Counted from the first letter of the stretch, positions 28,340 to 37,716 are shown. The stretch is 64,000 nucleotides of DNA from CAWJKP01 sp963843465 (GCA_963843465.1 CAWJKP010000003.1:930001-994000), one strand, 5' to 3'. The notes: generated by a model from the letters alone, not told the origin. Numbers and translations are program-made.

Positions 28340-30799
28340 ATGACGCGTCTCGTAGTTCGCACGATAATCGCCGCAGGGGTGACCGTCCTGTTGTTGACTC
28401 TCGTCACAGGGGCGAACGCGCAAACTTCGGCACCGCTAAACGATACTCAGGGGAAGACCGTCTCAGCGGCGACCTCCCCCGTGGAACGGTTACGGACCGA
28501 TCTTCAAGCGTTCAGTCGTTGGCTGGCTACGGGCTCGACCGGCGCCGCCTGGCGGACCTATCTGGAGATCGATCGTCTGGAGAGTGAGCTGACCCACGCC
28601 GACGCGGCCGATCCGCTCGTTCTGGCCAAGATTCTCAGCCACTTCGCCGAAGGCAGCCCGGAATCCGAGCGGCCGCCCTATTTGGACGTGCGGCGGGACA
28701 TTGGGCGCTGGCTGGACCATTTTCCACCACCGCCGCAGGATCAGCTCGCAGCGATGGCCGTGGCGGCCAAGGCGGCCTTCGTTCCCCGGAGCAAGGCTGA
28801 CGTCGAGGAAGCCCGCAAGAAGCTCAGTGCGGCCATCGAGCGGCTCGATGATCGGCTCAAGCATTCGGGGTCAGATGGCGAGCGCTGTCGCCACGATCTC
28901 CTTACCGACGAGATAAAGGAGCAACTGGCGCAGCCCGTGGGGCCGAGCATGAAGCTGGTCGCGAAGGCTTACGCCCGGTTCTCCAGCGGCAAGAACGATC
29001 GGTTTCTTCGCAAAGCGCCTGGGACTACACCGCAACTGGTCTACGACCGCTTCTCCGACGGTCAACGCAACGGCCTGGACCTGGTCTGGTTCAAGGATGT
29101 GAAGGATTCCTTGCGAGAGTACTTCCAAACGGTCAACGCGGTCAACAATCCGACGGTCGGCAAAGACTACCAGGACGACATCGAAAAACTGGCGAAGAAT
29201 CGGCAGGCTTATCGTCAGAACCCCACGCTGGAGGTGGCCGAGGAAATTGAGGACGCGCTCTGCTACCTGGAGGAGAACGGCCAGGCGGGATCGCTGGTCA
29301 GCGCCATCCGCCTCGAAGAACTGGCCAAGCATCTGCAAGCCTATCGTAAGAACCCCACGCCGGAGGTGGCGCAGGCCATTGAGACGGCACTCCGCTACCT
29401 GGAAAGGAACGGCCAGGCGGGATGGCTGGTCAGCGCCATTCGCTACCACTACGTCAATCCCAACGTCTTCGTCCAGGTCTCCAAGCCGGTCGTCGACGCC
29501 GGGATCGCCCGCGACGTGGACAATGTGACGGCGGTAAGCGACTGCATCCTGGGGACGAGCATCAGCGGCACCGCCCACACCATCGGGCGGATCGAGACGG
29601 AGCTGATCCCCAACAACGATCTGGCCCACATCGGTCTGGTGTTCACCGGTCAGGCCCAGGCCAATTCCGTCGGGTGCAACGGGCCGGTGGAGATCTTCAG
29701 CAGCAGTTGCGCCGCCTTCACCGCCCGCAAACCGATGTTCGTCGACGACCAGCGGGTCTCCTCGGCCGGCGCCACGGCCAGTGCCACGACCAATACCGTG
29801 GTCCGCGACATCGAGGCCCGGCGGGCCCTGGCCGAAAGGGTCGCCTGGAAGCGGGTCGGAGAGAGCAAGGCAACCAGCGACCAGATCGCCGCACAGCACG
29901 CCTCGCAGCGGGTGGCCGCCTCGCTGGAAGACCAGGCGACCAAATCCATCACGCGGGCCGACAATCGCTACCAGAAGAAGCTCCGCGAGCCACTCTTGGA
30001 GCGACGTATCTTCCCCTCGGATCTCCACTACAAGACCATTCCTTCCGACCTGCTGATCACCGCGATCGAGGCCGACCAAGCCCAGCTCGCCGCGCCCACC
30101 TCGCCACCACAGGTCCCGGCCGACGACCTGCTGGTGCGGTTTCACGAGTCGGCCGTCAACAACCTCTTTGAGGGGGCGGAGGCGGGCATGACCCTCCACC
30201 AAGACGAGTTCGATGACGACGTAGCGCAATACCGGGGGCAGCCCCTTCCCAAACCCAAGCCCGACGACGACAAGCGGCCGCCGCCGGAATGGGGCATCAC
30301 CTTCGAGCAGCATCCGGTCAGGGTCCGCTTCTTCGACAACCAGTTCTCAATCCTGGTTCGCGCGAAGAGCTTCTTCAGGAACAAGGGTTCCTGGGAAAAG
30401 GACCGGGAAAAATTTGACGGCGGGAACGTCTCGGCCCTCTATCACATCGAGCCGGGCCCCAAGGGCTTGCACGCCGTCCGTCAGGGCGGGTTGAAGATTA
30501 CGGATCCAAACGGCGATCAACTCGGCAACGTCGAGAAGGGCATGCTGTCGTTCCGGTTCGAGAAGATCTTTCCGGACCCCATGGAACCTGGCGTGCTCAA
30601 GTTGCCCGTCGCTTGGGACGCGGCGGGCAAGGTGGTCTTGATCCAGAAGATGGACTTGAGGCAGTGGGGAACCAGCGCCGGCTGGATGGTTGCCGCCTGG
30701 CATCGCAACGGCAAGCCCATGCCCCCGGAGCCCCCCGCCCCCGCCGGCACCGCCGCTCCCGCCGCCGCCTCATCGCCCACGCCCGCGGCGAGCCGTTGA
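28340..30799 (+). CDS. Large secreted protein of unknown function with an internal duplication
   Basis: The ATG at 28340 with GAGG upstream gives 819 residues with a signal peptide (to TGANAQ). The middle contains two near-copies of an approximately 48-residue helical unit (AYRQNPTLEVAEEIEDAL and AYRKNPTPEVAQAIETAL, each followed by YLE-x-NGQAG and LVSAIR), nearly identical in DNA too. Next come a segment with paired Cys residues and SISGTAHTIGRIETELIPN, an RFHESAVNN segment and a final beta-rich part. The tail is Ala/Pro-rich. No known domain was recognised. The divergent gap 28006-28339 should hold its promoter, but no clear box was identified. Confidence 0.65.
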   Translation: MTRLVVRTIIAAGVTVLLLTLVTGANAQTSAPLNDTQGKTVSAATSPVERLRTDLQAFSRWLATGSTGAAWRTYLEIDRLESELTHADAADPLVLAKILSHFAEGSPESERPPYLDVRRDIGRWLDHFPPPPQDQLAAMAVAAKAAFVPRSKADVEEARKKLSAAIERLDDRLKHSGSDGERCRHDLLTDEIKEQLAQPVGPSMKLVAKAYARFSSGKNDRFLRKAPGTTPQLVYDRFSDGQRNGLDLVWFKDVKDSLREYFQTVNAVNNPTVGKDYQDDIEKLAKNRQAYRQNPTLEVAEEIEDALCYLEENGQAGSLVSAIRLEELAKHLQAYRKNPTPEVAQAIETALRYLERNGQAGWLVSAIRYHYVNPNVFVQVSKPVVDAGIARDVDNVTAVSDCILGTSISGTAHTIGRIETELIPNNDLAHIGLVFTGQAQANSVGCNGPVEIFSSSCAAFTARKPMFVDDQRVSSAGATASATTNTVVRDIEARRALAERVAWKRVGESKATSDQIAAQHASQRVAASLEDQATKSITRADNRYQKKLREPLLERRIFPSDLHYKTIPSDLLITAIEADQAQLAAPTSPPQVPADDLLVRFHESAVNNLFEGAEAGMTLHQDEFDDDVAQYRGQPLPKPKPDDDKRPPPEWGITFEQHPVRVRFFDNQFSILVRAKSFFRNKGSWEKDREKFDGGNVSALYHIEPGPKGLHAVRQGGLKITDPNGDQLGNVEKGMLSFRFEKIFPDPMEPGVLKLPVAWDAAGKVVLIQKMDLRQWGTSAGWMVAAWHRNGKPMPPEPPAPAGTAAPAAASSPTPAASR

Positions 30800-30859
30800 G
30801 CCAAGGACCAATTCTTCATTTTTCATTCGTATACATGCTCGAAGCGTATTAGCAGAATC

Positions 30860-30899
30860 GGCGGGCCGGCATCGCTCACGCGAGCTTGTCCCACCCTAC
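30860..30899. repeat. Family A half element
   Basis: Right half only: GGCGGGCCGGC...GCTTGTCCCACCCTAC. It lies between convergent genes. Confidence 0.75.
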
Positions 30900-30905
30900 T
30901 CATCG

Positions 30906-31723
30906 TCACCGCCGGATCTTCTCCGAAAAATCCGGATCGTCGCCGTAGGCCGCGGCCAGGGTGTTGACGTGGGCTCGCTCTCGGGTCTCGTCGAAGCTCC
31001 CGAAGTGCTTGATCAGTCCCAGGTCGTAGGCCAATCGGTCGGAGTAGCCCGGCAGCAGCACGCGGAGATCGTAAGGCGGAATCTCGCGCGGCGCCAGGTG
31101 ATTGATGTGGCGGGCGATGTTGGTGGTGCAGTTGTTGGTCAGCGTGTCGTAGAACTCCGGCTGCTGGGCAAGCCGGTTGACCCGGGCGAAGACGTCGGCA
31201 AACAGGCGCGGGACTGGTCCGGCGTGGCGACGGTCGGGTAGACGTATACGTCGACCTTGCGGTACTGGGTGCGGAGCTTGATCAGGTCCCGCTCGTCGCC
31301 CACGACGTAGGTCAGCTCGTAGCCGTGCAAGAAACCCTTGATGAGATGGTACGTCTCGTCCCGTTTCAAGCGGACCTCGGCGGAGACGGCCAGCCGGTCC
31401 TCGCCGCCGAAGTCGAAGCTGAGCATGGTATGCGCCAGCCAGGGCATTCCGGCAAAGGGCACCACGATGAAGTCCACCGATTGCAGCTTGTCCAGGTCGA
31501 AGGTCTTGTCATAGTGTTTGACCACGACCTGGTCGTCGGCCAGGTAGTAGGAGCAATCGCGGACGTTGTGGACGGTGGCCTGGTTGCCGTGCCACTGGGC
31601 GTAGGGCAGCACGGCCATCTCCGGCGACCAGTCGCCGTAATTCGACGGCGCGGCGCAGCCCAGCGGCAGCAGCGTGCCCAGAGCGAGGCTAGCCCAGCGG
31701 CGAAGCGCGGCGGCAGTTGCCAT
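30906..31723 (-). CDS. DUF4105 (Lnb N-terminal-like) envelope protein; single-base frameshift
   Basis: The start at about 31723 gives an N-terminal hydrophobic segment ending GTLLPLGCAAP, a possible lipoprotein signal with a weak lipobox. The N-terminal half carries HTMLSFDFGGEDRLAVSAE. The frame then breaks at GG 31205-31206; one more base continues with SRALFADVF, then TLTNNCTTNIARHIN and the C-terminal segment ending SEKIRR. The HT-x-x-SF and NNCTTN signatures match DUF4105, a papain-like periplasmic family related to the N-terminal domain of Lnb. The His and Cys of the predicted active site are both present. The substrate is unknown. It diverges from rpsB. Confidence 0.75.
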
Positions 31724-31971
31724 CCAAGTCGGGATTCCGGCCATTCTTGCAGAGTCCAGCCGAGGAGAAGGGCTAATTACCGCAAAATCGTCCGCCACGC
31801 AAGGCCGGTTGACCATCCTCTCGGCAACTGATATCATAACAGGCTTGCCACCTTGAGCGGTCCAGGGGGGCAAGGGTCCTGTCCTGACCGAAAGCTCGCC
31901 CTGAACGCCGGACGCCCCACTGCGGAGTGGGGACTTGGCCGGTGTGCCTTGTCCTGAGGAGGATTTGCCAG

Positions 31972-32738
31972 GTGGCTACCGTCCTGGTCAAAGAACTGAT
32001 TGAAGCCGGGGTCCATTTCGGCCATCGCGCCAGCCGTTGGAACCCCAAGATGCGTCCCTACATCTATGGACGCCGCAACCTGATTCACGTGATCGACGTG
32101 CGGGAGACGATCCGCGGCCTGTTGCGGGCCCGGAAGTATTTGCAGCAGGTCGCCGCCGGCGGCAGCCTGGTGCTCTTCGTGGGCACCAAGCGGCAGGCCG
32201 CGGAGACCATCGAGCAGCAGTCCTTGCGCTGCGGCATGCCCTTTGTCAGCGATCGCTGGCTGGGCGGCACGCTCACCAATTTCCGCACGATCCGCAGCCG
32301 GCTCACCCGCCTGGAGGAACTCGAGGCGCTGCGCGCAGCGATGCCCTGGGCAGCTACTCCAAGAAGATGCAGTCGGCCCTGGCCCGCGAGTACCGCAAGA
32401 TGTACCGCAACCTCAACGGCATGAGGACCATGAACCGCTTGCCGGAGGTGCTGGTGGTGATCGATCCCCGCAAGGAAAAGAACGCCATCCGCGAGGCCCG
32501 CAAGCTGGGCATCACCACCGTAGCCCTGATCGACACCGACTGCGATCCGGACGAAGTCGATCTGCCGATCCCCGGCAACGACGACAGCATCCGCTCGATC
32601 GAGTTGATCGTCACGCACCTGGCCGACGCGGTCCTGGCCGGCAAGGCGGCGTCGGGTGCGTTGAAGCAGGAACATCTGGAGGGTTACTCCACCGCCGGCG
32701 CCGAGACCGAAGCGGCCGTCAAAGCGGGCGCCCAATAA
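31972..32738 (+). CDS. rpsB: Ribosomal protein uS2; single-base frameshift
   Basis: The GTG at 31972 follows GAGGAGGA and opens with VLVKELIEAGVHFGHRASRW, the conserved S2 start. TKRQAAETIEQQ and DRWLGGTLTNFRTI follow, then the frame breaks near 32336 in GCGCGCAGCG. One more C gives LRASDALGSYSKK and joins the second half (PEVLVVIDPRKEKNAIREA, TDCDPDEVDLPIPGND), giving about 255 residues. S2 binds the 30S subunit and is essential in bacteria, so this break is almost certainly an error in the assembled sequence and not a true mutation. tsf, pyrH and frr follow in the common bacterial order. Confidence 0.93.
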
Positions 32739-32743
32739 TACTC

Positions 32744-32835
32744 GTAGGGTGGGACAAGGCCGCGCGGCGGCCGCCGGCCCACCGTGAGCGGAATTGGTGG
32801 GCCGGCGCTCGCCGCGCGAGCTTGTCCCACCCTAC
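32744..32835. repeat. Family A palindromic element between rpsB and tsf
   Basis: A full TAGGGTGGGAC...GTCCCACCCTA copy. Its stem lies inside what is normally a single transcript and may alter the expression ratio of the two genes. Confidence 0.85.
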
Positions 32836-32870
32836 CTTGCCGCAACCGAGACCAAACAGGAGGTAGTTCC

Positions 32871-33704
32871 TTGGCAGAGATCAGTGCAACGGCCGTTAAG
32901 TCCCTGCGCGAGCAGACCGGCCTTCCCCTGATGGAGTGCAAGCGGGCCCTGACGGAGTCTGCCGGCGATGTGGCGGCAGCCATCGAGTATTTGCGGAAGC
33001 AGGGCAAGGCCAAGATGATCGGCCGCGCCGCCGACCGCGAGACCTCCTTCGGGCGGCTGGCCGTTTGGGCCAGCATCGAGCCGCCGGTGGGCTCGATCAT
33101 CGAGATCCGCTGCGAGTCGGCCCCGGTGGCCTCCCACGAGGAGTTCATCAAGCTGGCCCACAACCTGGCCGAGCAATTGGCCCTGGGTCCTGGGGCGGCA
33201 ACGCCCGATGCGCTGTTGGACGAGCCTTCCCCGGGCAAGCCCGGCAGCACGCTCCGCCAGCAGTTCGACGATCTGAACAACCGCATCCGCGAGGTCTTCC
33301 GGCTGGCGAGGATGCAGCGGCTGGACGGAGCGTGCGGCGGTTACGTACACCATGACGGGGCCAACGCCGTTCTACTGCAGATCGAAGGCGGCAACCCCGA
33401 GGTGGCCAAGGACATCTGCATGCACATCGCGGCCAGCCGGCCGATCGTGGCGGCCAAGGAGGATCTCGACCCGCAATTGGTGGCCAAGGAGCGGGAGATC
33501 CTTTCCGCCCAGGCCCGGCAGGAGGGGAAGCCCGAGAAAATCATCGAGAAGATGGTCGAGGGACGCCTGCGGGACTTTTACGCCCGGCACTGCCTGCTGG
33601 AGCAACCCTTCGTGAAGGACTCGGACCAGACGGTGGGCCAGGTGGCTAAGGCGGCGGGGATGAAGATCGTCCGTTTCGTCCACTGGATGCTGGGGAAGGA
33701 GTAG
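32871..33704 (+). CDS. tsf: Translation elongation factor Ts
   Basis: The TTG at 32871 lies nine bases after AGGAGG and gives a 277-residue protein. The N-terminal UBA-like domain has VKSLREQTGLPLMECKRAL and the classic AIEYLRKQGKAK. The core domains carry HIAASRPIVAAKEDLDP and the C-terminal signature EQPFVKDSDQTVGQVAK. EF-Ts exchanges GDP for GTP on EF-Tu. The frame is open upstream through the family A element, which is why longer starts are rejected. pyrH starts four bases after the stop. Confidence 0.95.
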   Translation: MAEISATAVKSLREQTGLPLMECKRALTESAGDVAAAIEYLRKQGKAKMIGRAADRETSFGRLAVWASIEPPVGSIIEIRCESAPVASHEEFIKLAHNLAEQLALGPGAATPDALLDEPSPGKPGSTLRQQFDDLNNRIREVFRLARMQRLDGACGGYVHHDGANAVLLQIEGGNPEVAKDICMHIAASRPIVAAKEDLDPQLVAKEREILSAQARQEGKPEKIIEKMVEGRLRDFYARHCLLEQPFVKDSDQTVGQVAKAAGMKIVRFVHWMLGKE

Positions 33705-33708
33705 CCCG

Positions 33709-34476
33709 ATGTCGGCCGAGGGCCCAACGCGCGGGGAGTCCGTCTACCAGCGGGTTCTGCTGAAAATCTCCGGCGACGGCTTTACCCGTCCCGGGGAACG
33801 CGGCATCGCCACCGACGCCGTGCTGCACCTGGCCGAGCAGACCGCCCGCGCCGCCCGCCTGGGCGCCCAATTGGCGATCGTGGTCGGCGGCGGCAACCTG
33901 CTCCGCGGGGCCCAGTTCACCTCGGGCGACTCCTGCATCCACGAGGCCACCGCCCATTACATGGGCATGTTGGCCACGGTGATGAACGGCCTGGCTTTGC
34001 AGGACGCCCTGGAGTCGCTGGGCTGCCAGACCCGGTTGATGTCGGCCATCCGCATGGACGGCGTGGCCGAGCCCTACATCCGTCGCCGCGCCGCGCGCCA
34101 CCTGGAGAAGGGCCGCATCATCCTCCTGGCCGGCGGCACCGGCAGCCCCTTTGTGACCACCGACACGGCGGCCGCCCAACGGGCCTTGGAGCTGGAAGCC
34201 GACATCCTCATCAAGGCCACGCGGGTCGACGGGGTCTTCAGCGACGACCCCGAGAAAAACCCCCACGCCGAGTTCTACAGCGAGCTGACCTATGACAACG
34301 TCCGCCGCCTGAACCTGCGGGTGCTGGACCAGGAAGCCGTGGCCAAGTGCCTGGGCTACGACATGCCGATCATGGTCTTCAACTTCAAGAAGGAGGGGAA
34401 CATCGAGCGGGCCATACGCGGCGAGCGGGTGGGTACCTTGATCTCCCGCACCGCCGGCAGCCTTGCAAAACGCTAG
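33709..34476 (+). CDS. pyrH: UMP kinase
   Basis: The 255-residue hexameric kinase converts UMP to UDP. It has the phosphate-binding start VLLKISGDGF (usually SGE), IVVGGGNLLRG, the UMP-binding loop and LAGGTGSPFVTTDTAA, all in order. The C-terminal segment IMVFNFKKEGNIERAI is standard. The start is four bases after tsf, and frr lies 236 bases downstream beyond a simple tandem repeat. The N-terminal eleven residues extend past the usual start. The assignment is secure. Confidence 0.95.
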   Translation: MSAEGPTRGESVYQRVLLKISGDGFTRPGERGIATDAVLHLAEQTARAARLGAQLAIVVGGGNLLRGAQFTSGDSCIHEATAHYMGMLATVMNGLALQDALESLGCQTRLMSAIRMDGVAEPYIRRRAARHLEKGRIILLAGGTGSPFVTTDTAAAQRALELEADILIKATRVDGVFSDDPEKNPHAEFYSELTYDNVRRLNLRVLDQEAVAKCLGYDMPIMVFNFKKEGNIERAIRGERVGTLISRTAGSLAKR

Positions 34477-34703
34477 GAGTTAGAAGTTAGGAGTTAGAAG
34501 TTAGGAGTTAGAAGTTAGGAGTTAGAAGTTAGGAGTTAGAAGTTAGGAGTTAGAAGTTAGAAGTTAGGAGTTAGAAGTTAGGAGTTAGAAGCTAGGAGTT
34601 AGAAGCTAGGAGTTGGCGCCTTCCTCGACATTCGTGGTTTTCGGCCTCATGGGTTGCACATGCGCGTTTCTTGGCATTATTCTAACTCCTAACTCCTAAC
34701 TCC
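34474..34703. repeat. TTAGGAGTTAGAAG tandem array with an inverted remnant
   Basis: About ten copies of a 14-base unit (TTAGGAGTTAGAAG, with a few changes) run from 34474 to 34614. A complementary stretch (TTCTAACTCCTAACTCCTAAC) lies at 34678-34703, just before frr. The two can pair into a large hairpin between pyrH and frr. There are no unique spacers, so this is not a CRISPR array. Confidence 0.9.
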
Positions 34704-34712
34704 TTCTTTATC

Positions 34713-35273
34713 ATGACTGACGAAGAAATCCTCCTGGATACGGAAGAACGGATGGAGAAGGCCATCGCCGTTTTGAAGTCGGCCTTGGCCGGCATCCGCA
34801 CCGGCAGGGCCAATCCTGGGCTGGTCGAGTCGTTGCGCGTCGAGGTCTACGGCTCGCCCGTGCCCATCAAGCAAGTGGCCGCGGTCGGCGCCCCCGAGCC
34901 GACCCAGATCGTGATCCGCCCCTACGACCCGGGCACGTTGAAGGACATCGAGAAGGCGATCCTGGCCAGCGACATCGGTTTCACGCCCCAGAACGACGGC
35001 CGCGTGATCCGGCTCAACGTGCCCCCGCTATCGACCGAGGTCCGCCGCAAGATGGTCGGCCGCATCAAAGAGCTGGCCGAGGAGTCCAAGGTGGCCATCC
35101 GCAACATCCGCCGCGACGGCAACAAGATGGCCGATCAGGCCGAAAAGGACGGGGAGCTTCCCGAGGACGACGCCGACCGGGTCAGGGAGGACATCCAGGA
35201 GTTGACCAAGACCTACGAGTCAAAGGTCAACGACCTGGCCAAGGCCCGGGAAACGGACGTGATGGAAGACTAG
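34713..35273 (+). CDS. frr: Ribosome recycling factor
   Basis: A 186-residue protein of normal length with EERMEKAIAVLKSALAGIRT near the start, then GRANPGLVESLRVEVYG, IRPYDPGTLKDIEKAI and the C-terminal helix DDADRVREDIQELTK. RRF splits the post-termination ribosome together with EF-G. It completes the rpsB-tsf-pyrH-frr cluster. No closer ribosome-binding site than the inverted repeat sequence TAACTCC was seen before the ATG, so initiation may be modest or coupled in some way. The assignment is secure. Confidence 0.95.
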   Translation: MTDEEILLDTEERMEKAIAVLKSALAGIRTGRANPGLVESLRVEVYGSPVPIKQVAAVGAPEPTQIVIRPYDPGTLKDIEKAILASDIGFTPQNDGRVIRLNVPPLSTEVRRKMVGRIKELAEESKVAIRNIRRDGNKMADQAEKDGELPEDDADRVREDIQELTKTYESKVNDLAKARETDVMED

Positions 35274-35288
35274 CGGTGTGCGGCATTT

Positions 35289-35767
35289 CGTCGCGTAGCG
35301 ACGCCATGAAGGTAGCCGCGGGTTTCAACCCGCGGTTCGTGCATCGTCCGCGCTGGCTCGTCGCGTAGCGACGGTTGACAACGTTCGATCGTCGCTACGC
35401 GACGAGTACCGAATCCGGCCCCGGAAACGCCGGGCCGGGACAACAAAGGGGACAGGCGCATATACTGGACAAATTGCACAAGTTGGCTTGTCCAAGTCAC
35501 CCAATATATGCGCCTGTCCCCTTTTCTCCTCCGTCGCGTAGCGACGCCATGAAGGTAGCCGCGGGTTTCAACCCGCGGTTCGTGCATCGTCCGCGCTGGC
35601 TCGTCGCGTAGCGACGGTTGACAACGTTCGATCGTCGCTACGCGACGAGTACCGAATCCGGCCCCGGAAACGCCGGGCCGGGACAACAAAGGGGACAGGC
35701 GCATATACTGGACAAATTGCACAAGTTGGCTTGTCCAAGTCACCCAATATATGCGCCTGTCCCCTTT
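35289..35767. repeat. Two tandem copies of a 236-base element with nested palindromes
   Basis: Copy 1 is 35289-35524 and copy 2 is 35532-35767, offset 243 bases and nearly identical. Each holds a TCGTCGCGTAGCGACG pair, a CCGCGGGTTTCAACCCGCGG palindrome and a long hairpin with arms AAAGGGGACAGGCGCATATA and complement. There is no gene within. It fills most of the 616-base gap 35274-35889. The rest of the gap (35780-35880) is lower in G+C, with short direct repeats around TCGCTAATCGCCGCTAATT. Confidence 0.9.
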
Positions 35768-35889
35768 TTCTCCCCCGAAGGGCGGCTCGCCAATGGGTGA
35801 GCCGAAAGGCGGAACACTAATCCTCGCTAATCGCCGCTAATTCACCATAATTAGCGTCGATCAGTGTCAATTAGTGTTCCTGTTACCCG

Positions 35890-37716
35890 CTATCCGGCCG
35901 TTTGCTTGGCAGCGGAGCCGGGATACAGGAGGACCACGATGTCACCCGGGCGTAAGAACTGCGGCTTCCGGGCCAGCACGCGGAACTCGCCGGGAAATCG
36001 CTGCATGAGGTGCGCCGCGTGCGAGTCGTCGGCCAAGACATAACCCCGCGACGTTCCCAGGAATCGATGCAAGTCGTTGGCATGTTCGTAGTACGCCACC
36101 GGCCGGCCGGCATAATAGACGCAGCTCTTCTGCAAGAAACCGTAAAACGCCAGCGTCGGCTCGCCCGGGCAGTCGGCGTGGATTCGCGCGATCAACGCCC
36201 GGGCGTTCTGATGGCGGTCGATCCGCAGGGCCACGAAGCCGAAGCAGACCGTGATGAGCACCAGCGACATGGCGGCAAACACCGCCATCCCCGCCTGCCG
36301 GCGACCCCGCCGGACCAGCCACAGGCTCAGACCGCCCCCGGCCACCAGGATCAGCCCTACCATGCCTAGCAGCTCCTCTCCGGGCACGTAGAGCCGAGCT
36401 GCGAACGGAAAGCCCACCAGGCCGAGGAAACCTGCCAGGATCGTGATTCCCCAGGCGATCCAGACATCCTTGCGTCCGAAGATCGCCGGCTCGGCCAGCC
36501 AATGGTGGACAAAGGCCGCCGTGGCCAGGGCCAAGGCCGGGTAGATCGGCAGCAAGTAATGCGGCAGCTTGGTCTTGCAGATCGACCAGAAAATGAAGAA
36601 CACGGCCGACCAGCAGGCCAACAGCAGGTAGCCGGGCCGCCAGGGGTGCGCCCGGCGGATCCGCCGCGTCCAGTCGATGAACGTAGGGCCCAGGAAGACC
36701 GACCAGGGGAAGAAGCCGATCAGGATCGCCGGCACGTGGTACCAGAAGGGCCCGCGATGGCCCAAGAAGACCTGCGTGAACGGACGGAGGTTGAACTCGG
36801 CCAGGAACTGCGTGATCCAGACGCCGTGGGTCCGCTGATCGACCAGCACGAACCACGGCAGGGCGACGGCGGCGGTGACGGCGATGCCCGTCAGCGGACG
36901 CATCTGCCAAAGGCTGCGGAAGAAATTGACGGGGCTCACGAATCGTGCGCACCAGAGCAAGCCATCCACCCAGCGACCCAACTTGCCGGAGCGGGGTTCC
37001 GTCGGCCGGCGATGGAGATGGTTCATCACCATCAGGAACAATCCAATCCCGGCGGCGGGCAACAACAGGCCGATCGGTCCCTTGGCCAACACGGCAACGC
37101 CGAGGCAGGCGTAGACTCCCACCCAGGAGATCCACGAGCGGGGTACGTAGTCGGGGAGGCCCGGCGTAGGTTCTCTACTGTATGCGGTTGGAAATGCGCC
37201 GTTCGTAGTTCCGCCTTTAGGCGGTCTTTCCGCGGATTCCCGGCTAAAGCCGGTACTACGAACAGGGGCGAAACACAGGATTGCCAGCAGGGTGGCTAGA
37301 GTCAGGGCTGAGTCGACGGTCGCCGCTCGGGCGGAGACCGTGAAGATGAAAGTCGCCGGGAGGATCAGTCCCGCCCAGAGACCAACTTCCGCCGTGAAGA
37401 GCCGGCGGCCGAGGTGGTAAGTGGCCAGGGCCGTGAGCAGAGCCATCGCGGCCGATCCGAATCTTGCCCCTAACTCGTTGACGCCAAAGACTTTGTATCC
37501 GGCGATCATGGTCCAGAACATGAGCGGAGGTTTCTCGGGAAAGATCTCGCCGTTGAAGCGCGGCACGACCCAGTCGCCCCGCTGGAGCATCTCCCGCGCA
37601 CAGGTGGCGTAAAGTGGCTCATCGCCGTCCCAGAGCGCGGTGGCGCCCAGATTGGTAAAGAACACCAAGCCCGCCGCGACTATAATCAACGCTTGGTGCA
37701 GGAGTTGTTTTGGCAT
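35890..37716 (-). CDS. ArnT/PMT-like GT-C glycosyltransferase with an in-frame repeat
   Basis: The product is about 608 residues with about 11-12 membrane segments and the GT-C loop motif LWDGDEPLYATCAREM near the start (the catalytic DE-type acid). EIFPEKPPLMFW follows, the family's next conserved loop. It would move a sugar from a polyprenyl-phosphate donor to a lipid or protein at the outer face of the inner membrane. ATG 37716 with GGAG upstream is preferred over a longer start. Residues about 151-172 are the translation of a palindromic element (37201-37263) and lie in a loop between two membrane segments. The acceptor is unknown. Confidence 0.85.
   Translation of the reverse strand: MPKQLLHQALIIVAAGLVFFTNLGATALWDGDEPLYATCAREMLQRGDWVVPRFNGEIFPEKPPLMFWTMIAGYKVFGVNELGARFGSAAMALLTALATYHLGRRLFTAEVGLWAGLILPATFIFTVSARAATVDSALTLATLLAILCFAPVRSTGFSRESAERPPKGGTTNGAFPTAYSREPTPGLPDYVPRSWISWVGVYACLGVAVLAKGPIGLLLPAAGIGLFLMVMNHLHRRPTEPRSGKLGRWVDGLLWCARFVSPVNFFRSLWQMRPLTGIAVTAAVALPWFVLVDQRTHGVWITQFLAEFNLRPFTQVFLGHRGPFWYHVPAILIGFFPWSVFLGPTFIDWTRRIRRAHPWRPGYLLLACWSAVFFIFWSICKTKLPHYLLPIYPALALATAAFVHHWLAEPAIFGRKDVWIAWGITILAGFLGLVGFPFAARLYVPGEELLGMVGLILVAGGGLSLWLVRRGRRQAGMAVFAAMSLVLITVCFGFVALRIDRHQNARALIARIHADCPGEPTLAFYGFLQKSCVYYAGRPVAYYEHANDLHRFLGTSRGYVLADDSHAAHLMQRFPGEFRVLARKPQFLRPGDIVVLLYPGSAAKQTAG
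37201..37263. repeat. Family H palindromic element inside a coding sequence
   Basis: TTCGTAGTTCCGCCTTTAGG...CGGCTAAAGCCGGTACTACGAA. Its partner copy at 52921-52982 is intergenic. The insert keeps the glycosyltransferase frame open. Confidence 0.9.

Noticed and set aside
32300..32400. Programmed frameshift in rpsB
   Set aside because: No slippery heptamer or stimulatory structure is evident, and a dozen other genes show the same kind of break.
34474..34703. CRISPR array
   Set aside because: Units are contiguous with no unique spacers, and no cas gene is in the window.
35289..35767. Insertion sequence or attachment-site pair
   Set aside because: No transposase or integrase frame lies within or beside the pair.
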